64,000 bases of DNA from the NCBI GenBank assembly GCA_022448645.1, contig JAKVBZ010000017.1:1-64000 (forward strand), written 5' to 3'. A model generated the notes under the pieces. The model was given only the letters and a program-made list of their open reading frames with translations. It made no database searches and was not told where the DNA came from. Both the position numbers and the translations under genes were made by a program. This DNA comes from Pirellulaceae bacterium. Lineage in GTDB: Bacteria; Planctomycetota; Planctomycetia; Pirellulales; Pirellulaceae. Of this stretch, positions 9,680-18,708 are shown piece by piece; position 1 is the stretch's first letter; each line of letters begins with the position of its first letter.

Positions 9680-10894
9680 GTGGCGAGTCTTTGCGATATG
9701 ACCGAGCAATTTTCTTCCTCCCGACTGGATCAGATGTGCCCTTCGGCCATACGTGAAGTGCACAACCTGGCGCAGAGCCTGAAGCGGGGACAGGAAATTA
9801 AGGAATTACTACCGTTGCACTTTGGCGAGTCGTCGTGGGGGACTCCGCCGTTCATCGTCGAAGCCGCCTGCAACGCACTTCGAAATGGAGCCGTTTTTTA
9901 TGAGAACAATGGTGGACGTGACGATCTGAAGCAAGCGTTGTCCGATTTCTATCGACAGCGGTTCGGAGTCGATTTGTTGCCCGACCAATTTGTGGTGACT
10001 TGTGGTGGTACCCAAGCAATCCTGCTCACTATGTTGGCAGAGGTTAGGCCGGGCGACACGGTGTTCAATGTGACGCCAAACTGGCCCAATTTTTCGGAAG
10101 CCGCCCGTATTGCTGGCGCCGAAGTGTGTGATGTGGCGCTGCAGTTCGACCTGCACAAAAACGTTTTTGAATTTGATTTCGATCGATTGCAGGAAGCGAT
10201 CCATCAGGCGAAGTCCCCACGCTTGGTCGTTGTCAATTCACCGTCCAATCCGACGGGATGGGTCATCACAGAGGCTCAACAGCAGATGTTGTCTGAATTG
10301 TGTCTCCAGCACGGATTGATCCTGATGTCGGACGAAATCTACGACAGGATTGTGTTTTCTCCTGGTGGCTCGCCTACAGCACTTCATTCGTCAGAGGATC
10401 TTGAACGAGTTGTCGTTATCAACGGATTTTCGAAGACCTATTGCATGACTGGTTGGAGACTAGGGTATCTGATTACCTCGTTGCAACGGGCAACGCAAAT
10501 GGCCCGCATGCAGGAGTTTGTCGTGTCGCACGCGCCGAGCATGGCGCAAGTGGCAGCCATCACCGCTCTTCATGAAGGCGAAACCATGATTGTGGAGAAT
10601 CTGGAAGAGTATCGTCGTTTGCGTGATTTGACGCACGATCGTTTAAGTCAGATTCCGGGTGCACAAGTCGCGACTTCACAGGGAAGCTTCTACTCGTTTT
10701 TTCGGCTACCTCAATCTCATGATAGCCTGACATTTTGTCAGCAGCTGGTGCAGGCTACTGGCGTTGTGTTGGCACCGGGTGCTGCTTTTGGAGCAGGTGG
10801 CGAAGGATGGCTGCGTTTGTGTTTTGCTCACAATGAGCAGTTGCTAGAGAACGCGTTAACACACCTGCACGAGTTCGTTGTTGAATACGATTAG
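9680..10894 (+). CDS. PLP-dependent class I/II aminotransferase
   Basis: A ~400-residue fold-type I aminotransferase of the aspartate aminotransferase superfamily. Visible are the substrate-side LHFGESSWGTPP, the NSPSNPTG motif, SDEIYD, and the PLP-binding lysine in NGFSKTYCMTGWRLG. Substrate specificity cannot be read. The GTG at 9680 abuts the previous TGA stop; ATG 9698 (MTEQFSSSRL) is an equally plausible start. The tight junction suggests co-transcription with the acyltransferase fusion, although no metabolic link is obvious. Confidence 0.85.
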   Translation: MASLCDMTEQFSSSRLDQMCPSAIREVHNLAQSLKRGQEIKELLPLHFGESSWGTPPFIVEAACNALRNGAVFYENNGGRDDLKQALSDFYRQRFGVDLLPDQFVVTCGGTQAILLTMLAEVRPGDTVFNVTPNWPNFSEAARIAGAEVCDVALQFDLHKNVFEFDFDRLQEAIHQAKSPRLVVVNSPSNPTGWVITEAQQQMLSELCLQHGLILMSDEIYDRIVFSPGGSPTALHSSEDLERVVVINGFSKTYCMTGWRLGYLITSLQRATQMARMQEFVVSHAPSMAQVAAITALHEGETMIVENLEEYRRLRDLTHDRLSQIPGAQVATSQGSFYSFFRLPQSHDSLTFCQQLVQATGVVLAPGAAFGAGGEGWLRLCFAHNEQLLENALTHLHEFVVEYD

Positions 10895-10953
10895 TGGTTC
10901 CCGGCATTCGATGATAAGGACGTAGGGAGCTCCCACTTACATTTGGACAGTAT

Positions 10954-12429
10954 CTAGATGAGTCCTGGAATCGGCGAACCGTGATAAATGTGGTGCGGGC
11001 GATCTAAGTCGTCATTCCACACAGCAGTGGGGGGAATGCCTAACGAGCGGTAGATGGTGGCGGCAAAATGCTCCGGGCGTTGAGGTTGGTCGTCCGGATA
11101 TGCCCCGATGGTGTCCGTTGCCCCGATCACGTTTCCTCCAGTCACGCCTCCGCCGGCGAAAAATACCGTTTGGCTGCCTCCCCAATGGTCACGTCCTGGA
11201 AATTTATAACTACTACCTGGTACGAAGGAGATTTTGGGAGTGCGTCCGAATTCGCCGGCCATGATGACCAGAGTTTGTGAGAGCATCCCTTGTTCATGTA
11301 GGTCATCTAGCAACGCTGATACTGCCTGATCCGTTGGTGGAAATAAGTTGTTCTTCAGATGCGGAAATGCATTACCATGCGTGTCCCATGTTTCATTATT
11401 ACCCAAGTTGACCTGCACCAAATTGACACCCGCAGACACCAACTGACGCGCCATCAACAAGGACCATCCAAAGGTATTTCGACCATAGCGGTCTTGCAGT
11501 TTTTCGGGTGCTCTCGTGACGTCCAGTGCTGAACGAACCTTGCCTTCACACACCAAAGAAATAGCTTGCTGTCGATACCGATCGAAATTCTGGGTAGTGG
11601 CATGATGTTCGAGAGAACTTCTCTGACGATCGATGTCCGCCAAGAGATTTAATCGTCTGTGCATACGTGGGTGTGTCAATTCGTGCGGCAGTGACAGATT
11701 CGGTGCTTGAAAGGTGCGATGATCTTCTAGCTTTTGGTCAAGGTGGCTGAATTGGTGTGTGGGGTAGGCGCCGTACAAGCCAGAGATAAATGGCGAAGCT
11801 TCGATGAACCATGGATCATGACGGTGCCCCATTTCGCCGGCGAACTGGCCTGGAATCACGCGCCCTGTCCTGTGAATCAATCGTTCGGGTAGGACAGCTG
11901 CAGGTGGCAAGTTGTTGTAGCCTTGTGGACGAGTGGCGACCCCGGCAATGGCCGCAATCGATGGCCAGGAAGTGTCACGTGGTTCGATAGCTGAAAAATT
12001 GGGTGGCAGTTCCGTGCGCCCGGTGAGCATGACCTGGTGGCCCTCCGAGTGGTTATTGTACGGATGAGTCAGGCTACGGCAGAGCGACCACAGATGACTG
12101 CGTGCTGCCAGCTTGGGCAGGTGTTCGCAGATCTGAATGCCGGGAGTCTTGGTCGCGATCGGATTGAATTCTCCACGGACGGTGTCGGGCGCATCGGGTT
12201 TCATGTCGAAACTTTCGTGCTGTGCGAGACCACCGGTCAGAAAAATATAAATACAAGCCTGTGCTTTTTGAGGCGCGGCTGCTTGGGATTCGCGTGTGAT
12301 GGCGGGGCTACGTAGAGCATCCAGGTGGTTGATTCCTAGACCGAGTAGTCCAATGGAACCTGCCTGAATGGCTGTTCGACGAGATATCAAGCTGTTATGT
12401 ACCGGAAATGATAGCAGTTTTTTCTGCAT
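10954..12429 (-). CDS. DUF1501 domain protein with Tat signal
   Basis: A 491-residue DUF1501 protein (alkaline-phosphatase/sulfatase-like fold), a family greatly expanded in Planctomycetes. The start at ATG 12429 has AGGAG 5-6 bases upstream, so the longer frame to 12483 is not used. The N-terminus carries a twin-arginine signal (ISRRTAIQAGSIGLLGLG), implying export. Family landmarks include FLTGGLAQHESFDMKPDAP, LVIMAGEFGRTPKI and GGGVTGGNVIGATD. Unlike most members it has no PSD1/DUF1549 gene beside it. The function of the family is not established. Confidence 0.9.
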   Translation of the reverse strand: MQKKLLSFPVHNSLISRRTAIQAGSIGLLGLGINHLDALRSPAITRESQAAAPQKAQACIYIFLTGGLAQHESFDMKPDAPDTVRGEFNPIATKTPGIQICEHLPKLAARSHLWSLCRSLTHPYNNHSEGHQVMLTGRTELPPNFSAIEPRDTSWPSIAAIAGVATRPQGYNNLPPAAVLPERLIHRTGRVIPGQFAGEMGHRHDPWFIEASPFISGLYGAYPTHQFSHLDQKLEDHRTFQAPNLSLPHELTHPRMHRRLNLLADIDRQRSSLEHHATTQNFDRYRQQAISLVCEGKVRSALDVTRAPEKLQDRYGRNTFGWSLLMARQLVSAGVNLVQVNLGNNETWDTHGNAFPHLKNNLFPPTDQAVSALLDDLHEQGMLSQTLVIMAGEFGRTPKISFVPGSSYKFPGRDHWGGSQTVFFAGGGVTGGNVIGATDTIGAYPDDQPQRPEHFAATIYRSLGIPPTAVWNDDLDRPHHIYHGSPIPGLI

Positions 12430-12613
12430 GACATCTCCTGGTGACTGTTGATCTAATCTTGGGGTAGGCGTGTAACCTTCCAACCGGTATGCCCAGCGTG
12501 CCGATCGGGTTGAATCCGGATGCCTGAGTCTAGCGTTCAGTTTACTTTATGACCACCAAAACTCCAAGATAAATGTAAAGACGAGGGAGGAAGTGCTTCG
12601 ACACGGTGACAAT

Positions 12614-14191
12614 TTATGTCGACTTAAGGTCTTCCATGACATCTCGTAAGGTGGCGACTTCACGATCCAGGCTGCGACGGGTGGTGCGGACTTTGTTGAG
12701 AATGTCGTCACATCGCTTCTGAATGGTTTCCGCCCAACCTCCGATGTCACTAAGCCCACCAGTTCGCTTTTCGACTTCCAAGATGGCCCGTTCCAACTGA
12801 GACCAATCCGTGTCAGTAGATTCCTTTGGCTGTTCTGCACGCATGCAGAGTGCCCGTGCCAAGGTTAGGCTCACGCGTAAGAACAGATCTGTTTGGACAT
12901 CGTCCAAATCCCACACCACGACGATGTCGTTTCCGTGTCGTGCCAGGGTTTCCAGGCCCTTTGGTGCCGTGCGCTTGGAAAATACAAACACACCGACTTG
13001 AGCACTACGGTTCTTACGAGCCTGTTCGATTTCTTCCAAGCTGTTTTGTAGGTTGTATCCTTGGTGCTCTTTAGCTTCAAAAACAATCGTTGCACCAGGA
13101 GCGGCCGAGTCGGCTCCTAGTTGCACCGTGCAATCCCCAATCTTACAGTGTTTGATCAGGCCCGTTGTGTTGCCAGTGTGTGTTGCAATGTCACCATTCT
13201 TTTGTGATTCGGTTTGTAAAAGTTGGAACACGGCTTCTTCGAATTCGAGCCCATGTCGGGTCGACTTCTCTGACTCCTCACGGCGGGAAGTCATGGCTTG
13301 TAACGCCGTCTTCACTTCCTCCTGAAACTTGTGATTAGACTCCTGTTGTTCCTTGAGTAACTTGTTCAGTTCTCGGCGGAGCCGGGCGAGTGCCGAAGCA
13401 TCATCGTCTAAAGAGAATTCACTCGTAATGGTGCGTTGAGCACGTTCGACGTTACGTACAAGACGACTCAGTGCAGAGTCGTCCGTGTCTAAGGAGAATT
13501 CTTTCACGACGAGGTCGATTTTTCCCTGAAGCCTATCTGACAATTCACCTTGTCGGGTGGAAAGCTCCTTCACCAAACGGGTCAAAGCTCCTTTTTCGTT
13601 GTCCAATGAGAACTCCTGCAGCACGCGTTCTCGTTGGTCGTGAAGTTGTTGTTCGACGGTCATACGTAAGCTTGCCAAAAGGCCTTTGGATTGGTCTGGA
13701 GCGAGTAGTTTCATGAGCGGGCTCTCTTCTCCCAAATGCTGCAAGAGAGTCTTTGCCAGCTCCGAGTCTTCACAAGAAACTTGCTGTCGTAAGACGGTTT
13801 CTAATTCGCCGTCTTTCTGCACTAGGCGATCCACACGTTCCTGGAATCGGCCATTTTGTGGATCGAAGTATTCTCGCAGGACGGTGGACATCCGGTCGTG
13901 CGTTAAGCGGGAATGTTCCCCTAACTTGTTCTGTAATGATTCCAGCAGCCGGTCACCTTCTTGTCGGACTGATTCACGGTCTACGAGTCCGCGGGCCTGC
14001 CGCAGAGCGAGTACGCCGATGCGTAGAGCACGTGCTGCGAAATGATCACGGTCGTCACCCTCCGGGTAAAGGAGCAATTCGTTGATCGTTTCCGGATCAT
14101 GAATTGTCAGTTCCAGCGGTAAAGAAAACGGTAAGTCGATGGATTCGCTGGTGGACGTGTCTTTTGTCGACTTGGTGAGATCGGCGGACAT
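12614..14191 (-). CDS. Coiled-coil protein with PD-(D/E)XK nuclease-like core and FSLD repeats
   Basis: A 525-residue soluble protein starting at ATG 14191, which has GGAGG just upstream. Residues ~50-310 are charged, helical and largely coiled-coil, with three spaced copies of an EFSLD-x4/5-AL-x-RL motif at ~193, 231 and 258. Residues ~314-430 look like a restriction-endonuclease fold: GLEFEEAVFQLL as the leading helix, D361, then the E-x-K signature in TIVFEAKE (372-374) and VGVFVFSK. A C-terminal coiled-coil (~465-525) follows. Nuclease activity is inferred from motif order only. No partner methylase, helicase or known defence gene is adjacent. Not a family I can name. Confidence 0.65.
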   Translation of the reverse strand: MSADLTKSTKDTSTSESIDLPFSLPLELTIHDPETINELLLYPEGDDRDHFAARALRIGVLALRQARGLVDRESVRQEGDRLLESLQNKLGEHSRLTHDRMSTVLREYFDPQNGRFQERVDRLVQKDGELETVLRQQVSCEDSELAKTLLQHLGEESPLMKLLAPDQSKGLLASLRMTVEQQLHDQRERVLQEFSLDNEKGALTRLVKELSTRQGELSDRLQGKIDLVVKEFSLDTDDSALSRLVRNVERAQRTITSEFSLDDDASALARLRRELNKLLKEQQESNHKFQEEVKTALQAMTSRREESEKSTRHGLEFEEAVFQLLQTESQKNGDIATHTGNTTGLIKHCKIGDCTVQLGADSAAPGATIVFEAKEHQGYNLQNSLEEIEQARKNRSAQVGVFVFSKRTAPKGLETLARHGNDIVVVWDLDDVQTDLFLRVSLTLARALCMRAEQPKESTDTDWSQLERAILEVEKRTGGLSDIGGWAETIQKRCDDILNKVRTTRRSLDREVATLRDVMEDLKST

Positions 14192-14927
14192 CGGTACCTC
14201 CGTGTTCAATTCGTGCACGACTGTATATTTGCACACGCTCAGCCAATTGACAAGCCCGTGAAAAAATAGGTAAGCAGTGCTCCCCCATTTTAGATGAAAA
14301 GTGTCCTCTGCATGAGGTAGGACGTGCTATCCCAGGAACCGGAAATGTGGAACTACGCGTCAGGTGTGTCATGCTGAGGAAGTGCGGTGTTCCAATGATC
14401 TCGTTGCGAATGTCTGTTGCTGAGATCCTTCCCTAGGCTCAAAATGTCGCAGTGCGTTGTTTTTTGTTGGGCTGGCGGCGGTGCATTTTGTTCGTTTTCG
14501 TTACCAAGAATCTTATGTCACGGATAGGTGATTCATCCGTTGGCCGGTAGAAGTCGCTCGTCACAGTCGATCGCTCGCGTATTGCGACCGGTATCCAACG
14601 TGTGGTTCGGAAGGCGTTCACAACTCGCGCGGCACACAAGCCAGTTTTAGCAATCGGGTAGCAACTAGTGGTGCCATTCAAGTGGATGCTTAGGCGAGTA
14701 AGCATTTTCAATGCATCTACGGGAGATCATTACGTACGATTAAATGGCACAAGTAGAGCTAAGTTTCACGCCAGTGACTTTAGAGCGGCACGGCGCAAGC
14801 TGTTCGGCATTGGACGATAAACGTACGCGAAGGACTGGGCAGTTTCTGCTGTGCCACTAGATAGTGTCACGATGCAGAAGCTCACTTTGTATCGACGAAA
14901 GCACGTCCATGCGGGCTAAACGACTTG
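14192..14927. other. Gene-poor stretch (736 nt)
   Basis: Between the coiled-coil gene start and the end of sucD. Frames here are short, lack Shine-Dalgarno sites and read as low-meaning Arg/Ser-rich peptides. I see no tRNA-like cloverleaf and no hairpin with a U-tract. It presumably holds the promoter of the coiled-coil gene; a TATACA is present ~40 nt upstream of its ATG, but with a badly spaced -35. Confidence 0.4.
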
Positions 14928-15806
14928 CTAAGCCTTCCGTTGGATGGCTCGCTGCATTGCGGTTCCCATATCAGCGGGACTTTCGGCCACTTCAATGCCG
15001 GCATCTTGAAGAGCGGCGATTTTTTCCGTTGCCGTACCTTTGCCGCCGGAAATGATCGCACCGGCGTGTCCCATTCGTTTTCCGGGAGGCGCCGTGCGAC
15101 CGGCAATGAAAGCAGCAACTGGTTTGGTCACGTGTTCTTTCACGTAGGCGGCGGCTTCCTCTTCCGCCGTACCGCCGATTTCGCCCATCATCAGGATAGC
15201 TTCGGTTCCCGGGTCATCCTCGAACAGTTTTAGTAAATCGATGAACGATGTGCCGACGATCGGGTCTCCGCCGAGTCCGACGCACGTAGATTGCCCCAGT
15301 CCCAGGTTGGACAATTGCCAGACAGCTTCATAGGTCAGCGTGCCGCTGCGGCTCATTAAACCTACCGAGCCAGCTTTGTGAATGTAGCCCGGCATGATCC
15401 CCATCTTACATTCATCGGGTGTTATGATTCCTGGGCAGTTGGGACCAATGAGTACCGACGAACTGTTTTTAACGACCTCGTAGACCCGAACCATATCGAG
15501 TACTGGGACGCCTTCGGTAATGGCGACGATTGTTTCGATGCCAGCGTCGACGGCTTCCAAGATAGCGTCAGCTGTAAACGCGGCTGGTACGAAGATCATC
15601 GTTGCGTTTCCGTCCGTCTTTTGGACAGCTTCGGCCATGGTATCAAATACTGGTATTCCTTCGGCCTCTTGCCCGCCCTTGCCCGGCGTAACTCCGGCAA
15701 CAACGTTTGTTCCGTAATCCAGGCAGCCGCGAGTGTGAAAGGCTCCGGCGCGGCCAGTGATTCCTTGACAGATGACACGAGTATTTTTTCCAACGAGAAT
15801 GCTCAT
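14928..15806 (-). CDS. sucD: Succinyl-CoA synthetase alpha subunit
   Basis: A 292-residue alpha subunit of succinate-CoA ligase (TCA cycle, substrate-level phosphorylation). An N-terminal CoA-binding Rossmann domain ([23 protein letters not shown]) is followed by the ligase domain with the phospho-histidine in [15 protein letters not shown]. The [10 protein letters not shown] motif is present and length is normal. It lies 109 nt downstream of sucC on the same strand, the normal beta-alpha operon order, and is presumably expressed from the sucC promoter. Confidence 0.97.
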   Translation of the reverse strand: MSILVGKNTRVICQGITGRAGAFHTRGCLDYGTNVVAGVTPGKGGQEAEGIPVFDTMAEAVQKTDGNATMIFVPAAFTADAILEAVDAGIETIVAITEGVPVLDMVRVYEVVKNSSSVLIGPNCPGIITPDECKMGIMPGYIHKAGSVGLMSRSGTLTYEAVWQLSNLGLGQSTCVGLGGDPIVGTSFIDLLKLFEDDPGTEAILMMGEIGGTAEEEAAAYVKEHVTKPVAAFIAGRTAPPGKRMGHAGAIISGGKGTATEKIAALQDAGIEVAESPADMGTAMQRAIQRKA

Positions 15807-15915
15807 GGTGGGGCTCAGTAAGATGAGGTTTTAAGGTTTAGGCTCGATGCCTCTTGCAATAGTGTGCTTTATCCAATGATTGGGTGATGAATTACATACA
15901 GGAATTAGGATCGAC

Positions 15916-17100
15916 TTAACCTGCCGACGCGACGACTTTTTTAGCTGCATCCGTCAGGTCATTGGCGGTGATGATATCGACGTCACTGTCAGCAATGATC
16001 TGCCGACCTTGTTCGACTTCGGTACCTTCCAAGCGAACGACAAGGGGCACGTTAAAGCCAACTGTTTTGTAAGCTTCTAACAAGGCATTGGCGATCGTGG
16101 TGCAACGCATGATGCCGCCGAAAATATTGACCAAGACAGCTTTCACATTCTTGTCATCCAGTAAGATCCGAAAGGCTTCGGTCACTTGATCGACTTTGGC
16201 GCCACCACCGACATCGAGGAAATTCGCGGGTTCGCCGCCGTGGTGCTTGATGATGTCCATCGTTGACATCGCCAGTCCGGCCCCATTTACCAGACAGCCG
16301 ATGTTGCCATCTAGATTCACATAACTCAAGCCGGCGTCGCTGGCACGAAGCTCCGCAGGGTCTTCCTCCGACAGATCGCGAAGTTCTGCTACTTCAGGGT
16401 GGCGAAAAAGAGCATTGTCGTCGAAATTTATTTTAGCATCGAGAGCCAACAAGTCTCCCTTTCCAGTGACGACCAGCGGGTTGATTTCGGCTAAGGTGCA
16501 GTCGAATTCCGAATAAACCTTGCAGAGAGATTTGAGGAAGCGATCGGCGCTTTTGAGGCTACTTCCGTCAATACCCAGGTAGTATGCCAGTTTACGGACT
16601 TGAAAACTGCCCAGTCCGGCAGCCGGTTCGAAATGCGTTTTGTGGATTAAGTGCGGTGTTTCTGCCGCAACTTTTTCAATATCCATGCCGCCTTCGGTAG
16701 AAACCATCAAGGCAGGTTTCTTGGCGGCGCGGTCCAAAACAATCCCCAAATACAGTTCTTTTGCGATGTCACAGCCTTCTTCGACTAGAACTTGACGAAC
16801 TAGTTGGCCGTCTGGTCCCGTCTGAATCGTGGCAAGGTGATTACCAAGCAGCCGTTCAGCTACTTTTGACGCCTCGTCGCGGCTTTTTACCAACGAAACT
16901 CCGTGCTGTTGCGGGTCTTCGAGTAAGGTACCTTTTCCACGGCCACCGGCGTGAATTTGTGCTTTCACCACCGCCAGCGGACCGCCCAGTTCGTCGAAAG
17001 CAGCGGCAGCTTCGGCAGCGGTCGTTGCCACAAGGCCACGAGGCACCGCGACACCATGATTGGCCAGAATACGCTTTGCTTGAAATTCGTGTATCTTCAT
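15916..17100 (-). CDS. sucC: Succinyl-CoA synthetase beta subunit
   Basis: A 394-residue ADP/GDP-forming succinate-CoA ligase beta subunit. The N-terminal ATP-grasp domain begins [20 protein letters not shown] and includes [14 protein letters not shown]. The C-terminal CoA-ligase domain includes [17 protein letters not shown] and [10 protein letters not shown]. It partners SucD immediately downstream. A strong sigma-70-type promoter lies ~45-70 nt upstream of the ATG. No clear Shine-Dalgarno precedes the start. Confidence 0.97.
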   Translation of the reverse strand: MKIHEFQAKRILANHGVAVPRGLVATTAAEAAAAFDELGGPLAVVKAQIHAGGRGKGTLLEDPQQHGVSLVKSRDEASKVAERLLGNHLATIQTGPDGQLVRQVLVEEGCDIAKELYLGIVLDRAAKKPALMVSTEGGMDIEKVAAETPHLIHKTHFEPAAGLGSFQVRKLAYYLGIDGSSLKSADRFLKSLCKVYSEFDCTLAEINPLVVTGKGDLLALDAKINFDDNALFRHPEVAELRDLSEEDPAELRASDAGLSYVNLDGNIGCLVNGAGLAMSTMDIIKHHGGEPANFLDVGGGAKVDQVTEAFRILLDDKNVKAVLVNIFGGIMRCTTIANALLEAYKTVGFNVPLVVRLEGTEVEQGRQIIADSDVDIITANDLTDAAKKVVASAG

Positions 17101-17144
17101 AGCAGAGAAAACCCGAAAAAGTTGAATGCTAGTTTCCAGCGCGG

Positions 17145-17172
17145 ATTATAAAAGCATGTCTCGGTTGGTCAA
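17145..17172 (-). promoter_or_regulatory. Sigma-70-type promoter for sucCD
   Basis: On the minus strand, TTGACC (17172-17167) is separated by 16 nt from a perfect TATAAT (17150-17145). The predicted transcript start is ~17138, giving a leader of about 38 nt to the sucC ATG. This is the best promoter match I found in the window. Confidence 0.7.
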
Positions 17173-17183
17173 GTCACGGTGTG

Positions 17184-17233
17184 CGTTCTCGGGCAATAAT
17201 TTTGGAGTAATCGTGGTCATCTGCCCGAGAACG
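17184..17233. repeat. 12-bp perfect inverted repeat between dprA and the sucC promoter
   Basis: Arms CGTTCTCGGGCA (17184-17195) and TGCCCGAGAACG (17222-17233) are separated by 26 nt. It begins 8 nt past the dprA stop and ends ~12 nt upstream of the sucC -35 box. There is no U-tract after either arm, so it may be a processed 3' hairpin of dprA mRNA or an operator for sucCD rather than a simple terminator. Confidence 0.6.
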
Positions 17234-17240
17234 ATCTGAA

Positions 17241-18377
17241 CTATATACGCACGACCAACTGACCACTGACTCGCCGAATAAGCTTGCGCATTTCCAACAC
17301 GCTGACCGTGGACAGTACGCGATGGATCGGAAGGTTGCTTTTGTCAACGACTTGATCGATCGGAGTCGGCTCTGTGTCGACCGCCATCAGCACCTGCTCT
17401 TCCTGTTCGTTTAACTGTAATTCGGCCGGATGGCGGACTTTACGACCGTTTTCGGTTGGTGCCGCTTCCACCAGTGGTCCCAGTTCTTCCAGCACATCAT
17501 CCACGCAAGTTACCAGTTTGGCACCGTCACGCAAGAGTTGGTGACAGCCACACGACATGCGGCTGTCGATTCGACCCGGTATGGCAAAGACCTCGCGGTT
17601 CTGGTCGACAGCATGAGAAGCTGAAATGAGGGCTCCTGAACGCTCAGCCGCTTCTACGACGATCACACCGAGACTTAAGCCAGTAATGATTCGATTTCGC
17701 TGAGGAAACATGCCTCGCTTGGGTTTGGCCGTAGCCGGGTTTTCACTGACGACTACACCTTGTTTTGAAATCTCAGCAGCAAATTCTTTGTGTTCCGGCG
17801 GATAGATATCCAGCACTCCGTTCGCAGTCACCGCAATGGTCCGGCCGCCTGCTTCCAGGGCTCCTCGATGAGCTGCGGCGTCGATGCCACGCGCTAACCC
17901 ACTCACAATGGTCATGCCAGCCCGCGCCAGCTCAGTGGCCAAGCGATGTGCCTGCACTTTTCCATAGTGAGATGCATGCCGGGTGCCGACGATGGCGACT
18001 GCCAAGATATCTTTTGCCTGGAAGTTTCCAGTGTGGAAGAGAATACCTGGAGGATCCGGGATCTCGCGCAGTGTGCGGGGGTAGCCAGAGTCCTGTTCCA
18101 GCAGCAAGGAAATACCGGAGTCGCGACAGATTTTTAATTCTCTCATGACATTGGGGTTCTGCCGAGCGGTCGCTAAACTGCGTACCATTTCCGCACCAAC
18201 TCCCGGCAACTCTGACAATTCCGATGGTGCGGCACTGAGTACTCCTTGCGGCGATTCGAATGCTGCCAAAAGTGTCTGACGTGTCCGCGGTCCGATGCCT
18301 GGCACCATCGCCAATTGCAAAGCGGCCAAACGTTCGTCGTCCAATTGGATGTTGTTGTGTTCGTTTAAGGCTGTCAT
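17241..18377 (-). CDS. dprA: DNA-processing protein DprA/Smf
   Basis: A 378-residue DprA that loads RecA on incoming single-stranded DNA during natural transformation. An N-terminal helix-hairpin-helix region (LAALQLAMVPGIGPRTRQTLL) precedes the Rossmann-like DprA core (IVGTRHASHYGK, SGLARGIDAAAHRGAL, FPQRNRIITGLS, VEAAERSGALISASHA). A C-terminal winged-helix-like domain follows (~320-378). All core motifs are present, so it looks functional. It lies between sucC and aroB on the same strand without tight coupling. Confidence 0.95.
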   Translation of the reverse strand: MTALNEHNNIQLDDERLAALQLAMVPGIGPRTRQTLLAAFESPQGVLSAAPSELSELPGVGAEMVRSLATARQNPNVMRELKICRDSGISLLLEQDSGYPRTLREIPDPPGILFHTGNFQAKDILAVAIVGTRHASHYGKVQAHRLATELARAGMTIVSGLARGIDAAAHRGALEAGGRTIAVTANGVLDIYPPEHKEFAAEISKQGVVVSENPATAKPKRGMFPQRNRIITGLSLGVIVVEAAERSGALISASHAVDQNREVFAIPGRIDSRMSCGCHQLLRDGAKLVTCVDDVLEELGPLVEAAPTENGRKVRHPAELQLNEQEEQVLMAVDTEPTPIDQVVDKSNLPIHRVLSTVSVLEMRKLIRRVSGQLVVRI

Positions 18378-18708
18378 GGCTACCGCCTACGATTTCTGGA
18401 AAGGTACTTCCAAGTTCTAACATCGTGGCCAGCAGTCGTGCTATTAGTGTACAGGCCGAGATGGAGGATATTGGACAAGAGATGGAGATGGTTGGGCTGA
18501 TGCTAGATGCTCGTTGCCAGTCGGATGCGAGAACTAGCGGGTTGGTCTGCGGTATGGTTACGCGCAAAGAAATCTAGAATGTCTAGCGATTCTTGACCTT
18601 GGAGGGCATTTGTGATCGTCTAACACAGCAGTTCATCGTTCGATCGGAGTACGAGTCGTAACGATTCTTACCCTATTTTGCGTTCCCGGTCCGCCCCCAG
18701 ACGAGGAT
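18378..18708. other. Intergenic region between dprA and aroB (331 nt)
   Basis: Upstream of dprA and downstream of aroB on the minus strand. I find no gene, RNA or hairpin-plus-U-tract here; presumably it carries the dprA promoter, which I cannot place. Confidence 0.35.

Noticed and set aside
14439..14711. 90-codon minus-strand ORF in the gap upstream of sucD
   Set aside because: No ribosome site, Arg/Thr-rich low-sense sequence, no homologous feel.
17932..18567. 211-codon minus-strand ORF overlapping dprA
   Set aside because: Out-of-frame shadow of dprA, which has all family motifs.
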